Shown here one piece after another: positions 24,419 through 32,223 of a stretch of 55,555 nucleotides of DNA. The stretch's first letter is position 1; every line of letters begins with the position of its first letter. The stretch is from JBFMFR01 sp040752025 (GTDB lineage: Bacteria > Chloroflexota > Anaerolineae > Anaerolineales > UBA4823): assembly GCA_040752025.1 (NCBI GenBank), contig JBFMFR010000048.1:1-55555 (forward strand), written 5' to 3'. A program made the translations under genes and the position numbers. The notes under the pieces were generated by a model. It was not told the DNA's origin, did no database searches, and was given only the letters and a program-made list of their open reading frames with translations.

Positions 24419-25513
24419 CTAACCGACCCAGGTTACCTGCCCGGTCTCGCGGGCGTCGTAGCCCGCCAGGGCCGAGATGGCTGCCGCCGCCGCATTGCTC
24501 TGCAGCCAGGCCACCAATGCCCGGACCGGATGCCAGTCCCATTGCTCCTGGCAGACCACCAGGTCATAGCGCTCACCGGTCAGGGGGATGAACTCCAGGC
24601 CGTAGGTGCGCGCCGGGGTTTCCAGGCCCAGGCCAACGTCGGCCTGTTTTTCGGCCACCGCCAGGGCTACCTCCGAGTGGGTCATCTTTTCGTCGGCATA
24701 GCCCTGGATTTGCTCGGCCGGGATGCCAGCGCGCTGCAAGGCGATGTCCAGCCAGACGCGCGTGCCCGAACCGGCCTGGCGGTTGGCAAAGCGCAGCCCT
24801 GGGCGGCGCAAATCCTCCAACCCTTGCAGGCGCGCCGGGTTGCCGGCCGGTAAGATCAGCCCCAAGCGGCGGTGAGCCAGGGTGACCAACGCCACGCGCC
24901 GCCCGGGCAGCAGGCGCTGCACGAAGGGCAGGTTATAACTGTGGCTCTCGGCGTCCAGCAGGTGGCAGCCGGCCAAATCCGCCTGGCCCTGCGCCAGGGC
25001 GATCAGCCCGCCCAGGCTGCCGCTGAAACTCAGGCGCAGGCAGTAAGCGGGGACGATCTCGGCAAAATGCGCCGCCAGCCAGTTCAAGGCCATGTCGTGG
25101 CTGCCGGCAAAGCGCAGGCAGTCCTCCTGGCTGGTCTGCGGCGCCTGGCGCAGCACGCGCCAGCGATCCATGGCCAGGCGCAGCGCCTCCTCGACCTCTT
25201 CCAGGCCGTAGCCAGCGGTGAGCGCTTCGAGCAAGAAGGCCTCTGCCCGGTGGGTCAGGGCCGCCCGCCGCATGGGCAATTCGGCCTGGATGGGGGGCAC
25301 GTGCGCCACGCGCGTGCCCTGCCCGACGCGGCTGACCAATAACCCCTGGTCGGCCAGATCGCGGTAGGCGCGCTGCACGGTGCCCACCGTACACTCCCAC
25401 TGGTCTTTCATCTGCCGCACCGGCGGCAGCGGGTCGCCGGGCTTGAGCTTGCCCGAAAGGATCTCCTGGCGGATCGATTCGGCGATTTTTTGGTACAGGA
25501 ACGGCTCGTCCAT
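24419..25513 (-). CDS. GntR-type regulator fused to periplasmic-binding-protein-like domain
   Basis: This 364-residue one-component regulator has an N-terminal winged helix of the GntR/YtrA kind (about 1-75): YQKIAESIRQEILSGKLKPGD, then PPVRQMKDQWECTVGTVQRAYRDL. After a linker follows a PBP-like ligand domain (about 135-350) with GSHDMALNWLAAHF, FSGSLGGLIALAQGQADLAGCHLLD, RFANRQAGSGTRVWLD and ADVGLGLETPAR. In relatives this domain resembles molybdate/tungstate-binding proteins, so an oxyanion or small cofactor ligand is likely (inference). ATG 25513 is preceded by GAGG 10 nt upstream. A -10 TATAAT (25591-25586) and a GCTGC/GCAGC palindrome (25578-25562) lie upstream. Confidence 0.85.
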   Translation of the reverse strand: MDEPFLYQKIAESIRQEILSGKLKPGDPLPPVRQMKDQWECTVGTVQRAYRDLADQGLLVSRVGQGTRVAHVPPIQAELPMRRAALTHRAEAFLLEALTAGYGLEEVEEALRLAMDRWRVLRQAPQTSQEDCLRFAGSHDMALNWLAAHFAEIVPAYCLRLSFSGSLGGLIALAQGQADLAGCHLLDAESHSYNLPFVQRLLPGRRVALVTLAHRRLGLILPAGNPARLQGLEDLRRPGLRFANRQAGSGTRVWLDIALQRAGIPAEQIQGYADEKMTHSEVALAVAEKQADVGLGLETPARTYGLEFIPLTGERYDLVVCQEQWDWHPVRALVAWLQSNAAAAAISALAGYDARETGQVTWVG

Positions 25514-25635
25514 GCTGGGGTTGCCTCGCTTACAACACACAAGAGTTGATTGAACAACCTCGCTGCTCCGAACGCAGCATAGATCATTATACCCAATCTA
25601 AGACTAATTGAACCAGGGTGTTCGGCTTCCCCCCG

Positions 25636-25679
25636 GCCTCCCGAAGGTTTCGGCGCAGGTTCGCAAACCTTCGGGAGGC
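25636..25679 (-). terminator. Hairpin after the first Kelch gene
   Basis: GCCTCCCGAAGGTTT (25636-25650) pairs perfectly over 15 bp with 25665-25679 around a 14-nt loop. It lies 17 nt past the stop of the Kelch gene in its reading direction. There is no U-tract. Confidence 0.65.
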
Positions 25680-25696
25680 GTTTGGCGCAAGAGCGC

Positions 25697-28183
25697 TCAA
25701 TGCATTGCCAGCGGGATGAAGATGGTCTGCGGGTAGATCACGTTGAGCATAACCGAATTGCTGGGGATGCCATTGACAAAGACAGTGACCAGCGCCGGGC
25801 CGGGCAGGATGCCGTTGACCGGCTGCGAAAGGTAGTTTTCGGGGCCGAACGACTTCGGCGACAGCCAAAGAAGCTGTTCGTTGTCCAGCCGCCGCACCTG
25901 CACCAGCGGGTAGTTGGTCGCCGAACTGCTGCTGCCGCCGCCGGACGATTCGGCGTAACCGTAGCCGCGCAGGCCTTCTGCCTCGGACAGGAAAGATAGG
26001 CCCAGGCCCAGCTTGACCGGCGGGCTGGCCAACTCTGGTCGCCAGGTCTCCTGGAACCCCAGGCCGGGATCGTAAGTCTCGGCATCTTCGAGCGATACCC
26101 CGCCGGCTACCAGTACTTTGCCATTCAGCAGCAGCGTAGCAGTATGGTCATGGCGCGCCATAACCATGTCATCTAGCGTAGTCCAAACATCCAAACCAGG
26201 GTCGTAGAGCTCGACACTAGCAAGCTTGTTGGGGTTAGCCCCACCCACCACGAGCACCTTGCCAGATGGCAGCAGCGTTGCCGTGTGGATGAAACGCGCT
26301 GTGTTCAAACTATCGACAGTTGTCCAGGTATCTGTTGCCGGGTTGTAGATTTCGGCGCTTGAAAGGGGCGTGCTCGCAGAATACCCTCCAACTACCAGCA
26401 CTTTGCCGGATGGCAGCAACGTAGCCGTGTGCTTGTACCGGCCTGTGTTCAAGGAATCAGCCAGGGACCAGCTATCGGTCGCCGGGTCGTAAATTTCGGC
26501 GCTGCCCGGCGCGCTGGCGCCGTCGCCACCCACAACCAGCACTTTACCCGAGGGCAACAGCACCGCAGTATGCACCAGGCGAGGGTTGTTCAGATTATCT
26601 GCTACCGTCCAGGTATTTGCAGTTGGGTCGTAAATTTCGGCGCCCATGCCTCCCACTACGAGCACTTTACCAGACGGCAGCAAAGTGGCCGTGTGCGCCT
26701 GTAAAGCCGAGTGCATACTGGCTGCGCTGGTGAAATACGTTGTGTCAGGATCGTAGATCTCAGCGCTGCTCAGGCTGCCGCCGCCGTCGCTTTGGCCGCC
26801 GGTCACGAGCACGCGGCCATCCGCCAGCAGCGTGGCCGTATGCTGGGAGCGTGCAAACCCCATGTTATCAACGCTCGCCCAGGTGTTCGTCGCCGGATCG
26901 TAAACTTCGGCCGTGTCGAGACACTGGTCAGCTCTGCCTCCGGTTACCAGGACTTTCCCATCCATGAGCAGTGTAGCCGTATGATCGTGGCGAGGTCCAC
27001 TTAGTTCAGCCACTGCTGTCCAGGCTGGAGCAGCCGGATCGTAGATTTCGGTGCTGGCCAGGAAACCGCTGGGCGGGCCGCCGCCATCGCCGCCGGTCAC
27101 CAGCACGCGCCCATCCGCCAGCAGCGTGGCCGTATGCCGGAAGCGGTCGGTGTTGAGCGCATCCACAGTTGTCCAGGTGTCAGCCCAGGGATCGTACACT
27201 TCGACGCTGAACAGCTTGTAGCCTCCCATGACCATCACCTTGCCGTCTGGCAGACGCACGGCAGTGTGCAGGTGGCGCCCTGTGTTCAGGTTCGCCCGGA
27301 CCGTCCACGTGCCTGAGCTGGGGTTGTAGACTTCTGCTGTGGCCGTGGCGGTAGAGGTGCCGCCAGCTACCAGCACCCTCCGCTGCATCGTTAACAGGGT
27401 GGCGGTATGGCTGGAATGCTCTGTGTGCATATCGCCTGTAGGCGTCCAGGTGTTAGCCACCGGATCGTAGATTTCGGCGCTGTGCAGCGGGCCGCCAGCG
27501 CCGCTGCCCCCGGCCACCAGCACTTTCCCGTCGGGCAGCAGCGTGGCGGTATGGCTGTCGCGGGCCGCGTTCATGCGCGGCGTTGGCATCCAGGCATTCG
27601 TTTGCGGGTTGTAAATCTCGGCCCGGTCCAGGTAATCGCTGCCGGTGTAGCCTCCCACCACCAGCACCCGCCCATCTTCCAACAGCGTTGCAGTGTTGTC
27701 CATGCGGGCGTAAATCAGATGTTCAGCCTGGTACCAGGCATTGTGCTGGGGGTCGTAAATTTCCACACTGTCCAGCACAGCGCTGTCGCCATCACCGCCG
27801 GCCACCAGCACGCGCCCATCCGCCAGCAGCACCGCGGCGTGATTGTAGCGGGCGTTGGTCATCTGGCGAGCACTATTCCAGGTATTCGTAATCGGGTTGT
27901 AGATCTCAACGCTGTCCAAGACACCCGCGCCGTAACCGCGCCCGCCGGCCACCAACACGCGCCCATTCGGCAGCAGCGTAGCGGTATGCTGCACGCGCCC
28001 GGTGCTGAGCGTATCGACATCCGTCCAGGTTCCAGCCGCCTGTGCACTGCCCCCCAGCGGCACCGGCGCTGCCAGGCTGGCCAGCAAACCGATCAGCAGA
28101 AACAGGCTGGCCCATACCAACCGACTGCGCCGGAAAGCCAGCTCACCCGGCCTCATACAAAAATGGTATTTTCTCGCTTTCAT
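25697..28183 (-). CDS. Secreted 14-blade Kelch-repeat protein (copy 1)
   Basis: This 828-residue exported protein has a basic N-terminus followed by a signal peptide (LFLLIGLLASLAAPVPLGGSAQA). It then has 14 Kelch blades of about 50 residues, each with HTATLLPDGKVLVAGG-like and SAEIYDP-TWT- motifs, enough for two seven-bladed propellers. The C-terminal 110 residues are an Ig-like (galactose-oxidase E-set-like) domain with LVQVRRLDNEQLLWL and end in IFIPLAMH. The copper-ligand Tyr/His set of galactose oxidase is not recognisable, so I infer binding rather than oxidation. AAGGAG before ATG 28183 is strong. The start overlaps the stop of the small upstream gene (ATGA, 28180-28183). Confidence 0.88.
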   Translation of the reverse strand: MKARKYHFCMRPGELAFRRSRLVWASLFLLIGLLASLAAPVPLGGSAQAAGTWTDVDTLSTGRVQHTATLLPNGRVLVAGGRGYGAGVLDSVEIYNPITNTWNSARQMTNARYNHAAVLLADGRVLVAGGDGDSAVLDSVEIYDPQHNAWYQAEHLIYARMDNTATLLEDGRVLVVGGYTGSDYLDRAEIYNPQTNAWMPTPRMNAARDSHTATLLPDGKVLVAGGSGAGGPLHSAEIYDPVANTWTPTGDMHTEHSSHTATLLTMQRRVLVAGGTSTATATAEVYNPSSGTWTVRANLNTGRHLHTAVRLPDGKVMVMGGYKLFSVEVYDPWADTWTTVDALNTDRFRHTATLLADGRVLVTGGDGGGPPSGFLASTEIYDPAAPAWTAVAELSGPRHDHTATLLMDGKVLVTGGRADQCLDTAEVYDPATNTWASVDNMGFARSQHTATLLADGRVLVTGGQSDGGGSLSSAEIYDPDTTYFTSAASMHSALQAHTATLLPSGKVLVVGGMGAEIYDPTANTWTVADNLNNPRLVHTAVLLPSGKVLVVGGDGASAPGSAEIYDPATDSWSLADSLNTGRYKHTATLLPSGKVLVVGGYSASTPLSSAEIYNPATDTWTTVDSLNTARFIHTATLLPSGKVLVVGGANPNKLASVELYDPGLDVWTTLDDMVMARHDHTATLLLNGKVLVAGGVSLEDAETYDPGLGFQETWRPELASPPVKLGLGLSFLSEAEGLRGYGYAESSGGGSSSSATNYPLVQVRRLDNEQLLWLSPKSFGPENYLSQPVNGILPGPALVTVFVNGIPSNSVMLNVIYPQTIFIPLAMH

Positions 28184-28392
28184 TTGCTTGTCTCCTTCGT
28201 TTGAATTGGATTAACCTTTGCAGTTATCGTTACTAATCTCAAATGCTCAAACAAGCTTTCCAGGCTACGAAAGCCGCGCTCCTCGCCATCGGGAATGCAC
28301 ACCAGGGCAGCCCGCCAGGCGAGATGCCCATTGACCTGCACAGCCCACAAGCGCAAAAGATAGGATCGTCGCTCACCTGTATTCTCGATCAC
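28180..28392 (-). CDS. Small RLW/WR-motif protein (copy 1)
   Basis: This 70-residue soluble protein has the core RRSYLLRLWAVQVNG, then AWRAALVCIPDGEERGF and RSLESLFEHL. I recognise the pattern as a common small-protein type in Chloroflexota, without known function; it is predicted to be a compact beta-beta-beta-alpha unit. A second member is at 39175-39450. GTG 28392 has AAAGGA about 8 nt upstream. Its stop overlaps the start of the Kelch gene by 4 nt, so production of the secreted propeller is coupled to it, and a BTAD regulator is transcribed divergently from the other side. Confidence 0.75.
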   Translation of the reverse strand: MIENTGERRSYLLRLWAVQVNGHLAWRAALVCIPDGEERGFRSLESLFEHLRLVTITAKVNPIQTKETSK

Positions 28393-28445
28393 AAGTTTTT
28401 CCTTTCTTCGCCTGCTTTACTTTTGAATATCTGTATGATATTATC

Positions 28446-28457
28446 CGCGACAGGCGT
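28446..28457 (-). promoter_or_regulatory. Candidate regulator element shared with the second module
   Basis: On the minus strand the sequence is ACGCCTGTCGCG, followed 2 nt later by a -10-like TAATAT. The second module has ACGCCTGATGCG immediately before its -10 TAGAAT (10 of 12 identical). Both have TTTGG 5' to it. The element lies in the divergent region between the small gene (54 nt upstream of its GTG) and the BTAD regulator. Confidence 0.45.
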
Positions 28458-28490
28458 TACCAAATCGTTTCCACTGCATAGAGAGGCTGG

Positions 28491-31400
28491 ATGGTTCGAC
28501 TCACGCTGGCACTGCTCGGCCCGTTCCACGTAACCGCCGAAGACACTCCAATATCTGGCTTTCGTTCAGATAAAGCCCGGGCCTTGCTGGCCTACCTGGC
28601 AGTCGAGGCGCAGCGACCTCACCGCAGAGATGCCCTGGCCGGGCTGCTGTGGCCGGAGCTTCCCGAAGACAAAGCCCACGATAACCTGCGCCTGACATTG
28701 CACCGCCTGCGCCAGGCGCTCAGCGATCACGGCATTGCTCCCGAGGTAGTGCTACAGGCAACCGCCAAAACCATACAGTTCAACGCCTGCGAGGCTGCCA
28801 ACCTGGATGTAGCCACTTTCACCAGGCTGTTGGAGGACTGCCGTGCGCACCAACATGCGCGCCTGGAAAGCTGCTCCTCCTGCGCCAGGCGCATGAGCCA
28901 GGCTGCTGGTTTGTATCGCGGTGAACTGCTGCAGGGCTTCTTCATCAACAGCCAGCCTTTCGAAGAATGGCTGCTGGTGCAGCGCGAGAGCCTGCGCGGC
29001 CGGGCCCTCGAAATGCTTCACACCCTGACAATCTATTTCGAACAATCCGGCGATCACGCCCAGGCGCTGCGTCACGCCCGGCGGCAGTTAGAAGTCGACC
29101 CGTGGCGTGAAAGCGCCCACCGCCAAGCGATGCGCGCCCTGGCTTTTGGGGGACAGCGCAGCGCAGCGCTGGCGCAGTTCGAAGCCTGCGTGCGCCTGCT
29201 GGAAGAGGAACTTGGCGCCGAACCAGAGGATGAGACCCAGGAGTTATACGAGCAGATTTATTCTGGTAATCCATCGGAACTGGCCAGTTTGCAGACTGGA
29301 TACGCAGCTCCATCCACTTTGCCGATCCCACTCACTGCCCTTATCGGCCGGCAGGAAGCGCTGGCCCAGGTGGAGGCCTGGCTGGACGCCCCAGGCTCCC
29401 CCCTGCTGACTCTCACCGGCCCGGGTGGTGTAGGCAAAAGCCGGCTGGCGATCCAGGTTGCCCGGCAGCGGGCTGGCGCTTACCGGCATGGCGTCTATTT
29501 CGTTCCTCTGGCAGGCGTTGACTCGCCTGACTTTGTAGCAAGCGCCATCGCCGAAGCGCTCAAGTTTTCCTATGGTGGGCGAGATACCCCCAGGCAGCAA
29601 CTCTTACACTTCCTGCGCGGCAAGCAAATACTCCTGGTATTAGACAACTTCGAACACCTGCTGCCAGCCGCGGCGCTGCTCGAAGAAATCCTGGTCCAGG
29701 CAGCGGGAGTCTCGTTCTTGGTTACCTCCCGCCAGCGCCTGGGATTGGAAAACGAGCGCGTCCTGGCCCTCTCTGGCCTGGATTATCCGCCGGATACCCC
29801 CGATCGCAGCAGCGCCGAGGCGTACAGTGCTGTGCAGTTGTTTTTAGAAAGCGCCGCTCGCCTGGGCATCCGCCTGGAGGACAGCGCCATAGCGGGGATT
29901 GCGCGCATCTGCCAGGTCTTAGAGGGCCTGCCCCTGGGTATCGAAATGGCGGCGGCCTGGACGCGCTTGCTTGCCCCGGCTGAGATCGCCCAGGAGATCG
30001 AAGGCGACCTGGGGCTCCTGAACAACGCACATCCCGATATCCCCGAGCGACACCGCAGCCTGCGAGCGCTGTGCGATACTTCGTGGGCGCTGCTCTCTGA
30101 GGACGAGCGCCGCGCCTGGAGATCCCTGGCCGTCTTCCGGGGCGGGTTTAGCTTACAGGCAGCCCGGCAGGTGGCCCAGGCAGCGCCTCACCTGCTGATC
30201 AACCTGTCCGATAAATTCCTGCTGCGCCGCAGGCCCGATGAGCGCTTCGAGATCCACGAACTGCTGCGCCAATACGCTGAACAGAAGCTGAACGAGATGC
30301 CCGGTGAGATGGAAAGTATTCATTTACGCCATGCCGCCTTTTACCTGGCCTTTATCGGGCTGCGCAAAGAACTGCTGGAGCAAGCTTTGAAACGTGGTGA
30401 GCGCCCTGCAACAATATTGGAAGAGATCAACCAGGAGACCGATAATCTACATGCCAGCTCGCAATGGCTGCTCACCCATACGGGCCAGGCTGGCATTACG
30501 GATTACGTGGATGGGCTGGGCCTGTTCTACGCATTCCAGGGGCAGCCGCTCGAGGCTGCCCGCTTGTACGAACAAGCTCTGGCCTGGGAAACAATGGCTG
30601 CAAACGCTTCTCCCCTCTCTGCACACGAGGAATCCTCAGCAGCGCTGCGCCATGCGCGCTGGCAAAATCAACTGGGAAAAGCCCATCTGAGCCTTGGCCT
30701 GTTGGCCCAAAGCCGCACTCACCTGGAAAAAGCCATCGCAGAACTGGGCTATCGCTTGCCTTCTTCACCTGCCAGGCTCAGAGCAGCGCTGCTTGGGCAA
30801 GGCGTACTCCAGGTGGTTCATCGCATCACACCCCTGGGAAAACAGACGGGATTTCAAGAACTGCAACTGGCCGCTACGCAGATTTTCGAGCAGCTTGCAG
30901 AAGTTGGGTATCTTTCCAACCAACGTTTGAACAGCCTCTATTACGCCCTGAAGGTATTGAACCTGGCTGAGAAAACTGGCCTGGCCCCGCAACAGGCGCG
31001 CACCAGCGCTAATCTTTGCCTGGGCGCGGGCATGCTCGGCCTGCACGCTCTTGCCAGCAGCTATTATCATCGGGCAAAAACAATCACCTACAATCTGGAA
31101 GATGCCCTGACGCGGGCTTACGTGTACCAGATCACCGGCATTTACGATATCTGCATCGGCCAGTGGGAAAACGCCCGGCAGGCGCTCTGTTATGCTGCCG
31201 AGATTTACAAGCGCCTGGGTTACCAGCACCAATGGGGGGAATGCATCATGCCTCAATCGGTAATTGCCTTTTCCCAGGGCCAATTCGCTCACGCCGTGGA
31301 ATTGCTCACTGAACTGTCGGCAGCCACCGAACAAAACGGCGACCTGGTGCAGCAAATGTGGGCGCTCGGCGGCCTGTTCAACGCCGACTTGCTGACCGGG

Positions 31401-32042
31401 GAAACGCCAGCCGCCATCGCCCGCATCGAAACAGCCCTGGGCCTGTGCGAAGCGACCCTTTACCAGCCTGGAATGATCACGGCCTACGGCTATTTAGCGC
31501 TGGCACGCTTCCGTCAAAACGAATACCTGCTGGCGCGCCAAGCGGCCGAGGCAGCCACCTGGCGCATTACCCGCTCCTCGCACACTGTTTTTACCAACTC
31601 AGCCGGTTTCTCCGCCCTGGCCGAAACCTACCTGGGCCTGCTCGAGCAAAACAGCCAGCAGATTGATGCAGATAGTAAACTTCTCCTCCAGAAAACCAGG
31701 CAAATTCTGAAAATGCTTCGGGATCAGGCGCGCAGCGCCCCTGCAGGCCAGCCGCGCTATTGGCTGTACCAGGGTTCGTATCACTGGCTGATGGGCTCTA
31801 CCCGGCGTGCCTTCACAGCCTGGCACAAAAGTCTGGCCGCGGCTGAGCGTCTCGAGATGCCTCACGAGCGGGGCCAGGCTCATTACCAGATCGGTCGCCA
31901 CCTGCCGGCCAAGAACCCACAACGCCAGTTCCACCTGCAACAGGCCTGCCAATGGTTCGAACAGGCAGGCTCTACTTTCTTGCTGCGCCAGGCCCAGTTC
32001 GAATTGAACGGCAGCTCGCGCCTGCCAGGCAAGACCGCATAG
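28491..32042 (+). CDS. BTAD/SARP-like transcription activator with NTPase and TPR regions (copy 1)
   Basis: This 1183-residue regulator has an OmpR-like winged helix (about 1-95: LLGPFHV, RSDKARALLAYLAVE, RRDALAGLLWPE), then a bacterial transcriptional activator (BTAD) domain (about 100-250), then a STAND-type NTPase: Walker A GPGGVGKS with K316 and Walker B ILLVLDNFEHL. The rest (about 620-1180) is alpha-helical TPR-like repeats. Such proteins sense a ligand or partner through the TPR part and activate nearby promoters. The BTAD domain carries C117, H120, H122, C128 and C131 in a spacing that could bind zinc. GAGAGG precedes ATG 28491. It is divergent from the small protein/Kelch pair, its probable target. 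Confidence 0.9.
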   Translation: MVRLTLALLGPFHVTAEDTPISGFRSDKARALLAYLAVEAQRPHRRDALAGLLWPELPEDKAHDNLRLTLHRLRQALSDHGIAPEVVLQATAKTIQFNACEAANLDVATFTRLLEDCRAHQHARLESCSSCARRMSQAAGLYRGELLQGFFINSQPFEEWLLVQRESLRGRALEMLHTLTIYFEQSGDHAQALRHARRQLEVDPWRESAHRQAMRALAFGGQRSAALAQFEACVRLLEEELGAEPEDETQELYEQIYSGNPSELASLQTGYAAPSTLPIPLTALIGRQEALAQVEAWLDAPGSPLLTLTGPGGVGKSRLAIQVARQRAGAYRHGVYFVPLAGVDSPDFVASAIAEALKFSYGGRDTPRQQLLHFLRGKQILLVLDNFEHLLPAAALLEEILVQAAGVSFLVTSRQRLGLENERVLALSGLDYPPDTPDRSSAEAYSAVQLFLESAARLGIRLEDSAIAGIARICQVLEGLPLGIEMAAAWTRLLAPAEIAQEIEGDLGLLNNAHPDIPERHRSLRALCDTSWALLSEDERRAWRSLAVFRGGFSLQAARQVAQAAPHLLINLSDKFLLRRRPDERFEIHELLRQYAEQKLNEMPGEMESIHLRHAAFYLAFIGLRKELLEQALKRGERPATILEEINQETDNLHASSQWLLTHTGQAGITDYVDGLGLFYAFQGQPLEAARLYEQALAWETMAANASPLSAHEESSAALRHARWQNQLGKAHLSLGLLAQSRTHLEKAIAELGYRLPSSPARLRAALLGQGVLQVVHRITPLGKQTGFQELQLAATQIFEQLAEVGYLSNQRLNSLYYALKVLNLAEKTGLAPQQARTSANLCLGAGMLGLHALASSYYHRAKTITYNLEDALTRAYVYQITGIYDICIGQWENARQALCYAAEIYKRLGYQHQWGECIMPQSVIAFSQGQFAHAVELLTELSAATEQNGDLVQQMWALGGLFNADLLTGETPAAIARIETALGLCEATLYQPGMITAYGYLALARFRQNEYLLARQAAEAATWRITRSSHTVFTNSAGFSALAETYLGLLEQNSQQIDADSKLLLQKTRQILKMLRDQARSAPAGQPRYWLYQGSYHWLMGSTRRAFTAWHKSLAAAERLEMPHERGQAHYQIGRHLPAKNPQRQFHLQQACQWFEQAGSTFLLRQAQFELNGSSRLPGKTA

Positions 32043-32143
32043 GTTGCAAGGGGCAGCAAATGGGCCAGCGCAGCGGTCCAGAAACACGCCGTCACCGCGC
32101 CCAGGTAAATATGCCCACAAAACACCTGCTCGAGAGTTTGTGC

Positions 32144-32173
32144 TTGACAAGAATCTACCAACGCGGGTATATT
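32144..32173 (+). promoter_or_regulatory. Promoter of the tungstate/molybdate-type locus
   Basis: -35 TTGACA (32144-32149, perfect), 18-nt spacer, -10 TATATT (32168-32173). The 50-nt leader contains GGGTA (32166-32170) and TACCC (32190-32194) as an inverted pair that could be an operator. AAAGGAG follows before ATG 32224. Confidence 0.65.
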
Positions 32174-32223
32174 CGATACACAAACCAAATGTACCCATAC
32201 AATTCGACAAAAAGGAGTTCATC

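Noticed and set aside
25697..28183. Regular repeats about every 150-165 bp that could suggest a tandem array or CRISPR
   Set aside because: They are Kelch blades in a long open frame; units vary in sequence and are translated, with no short identical repeat and spacer structure.
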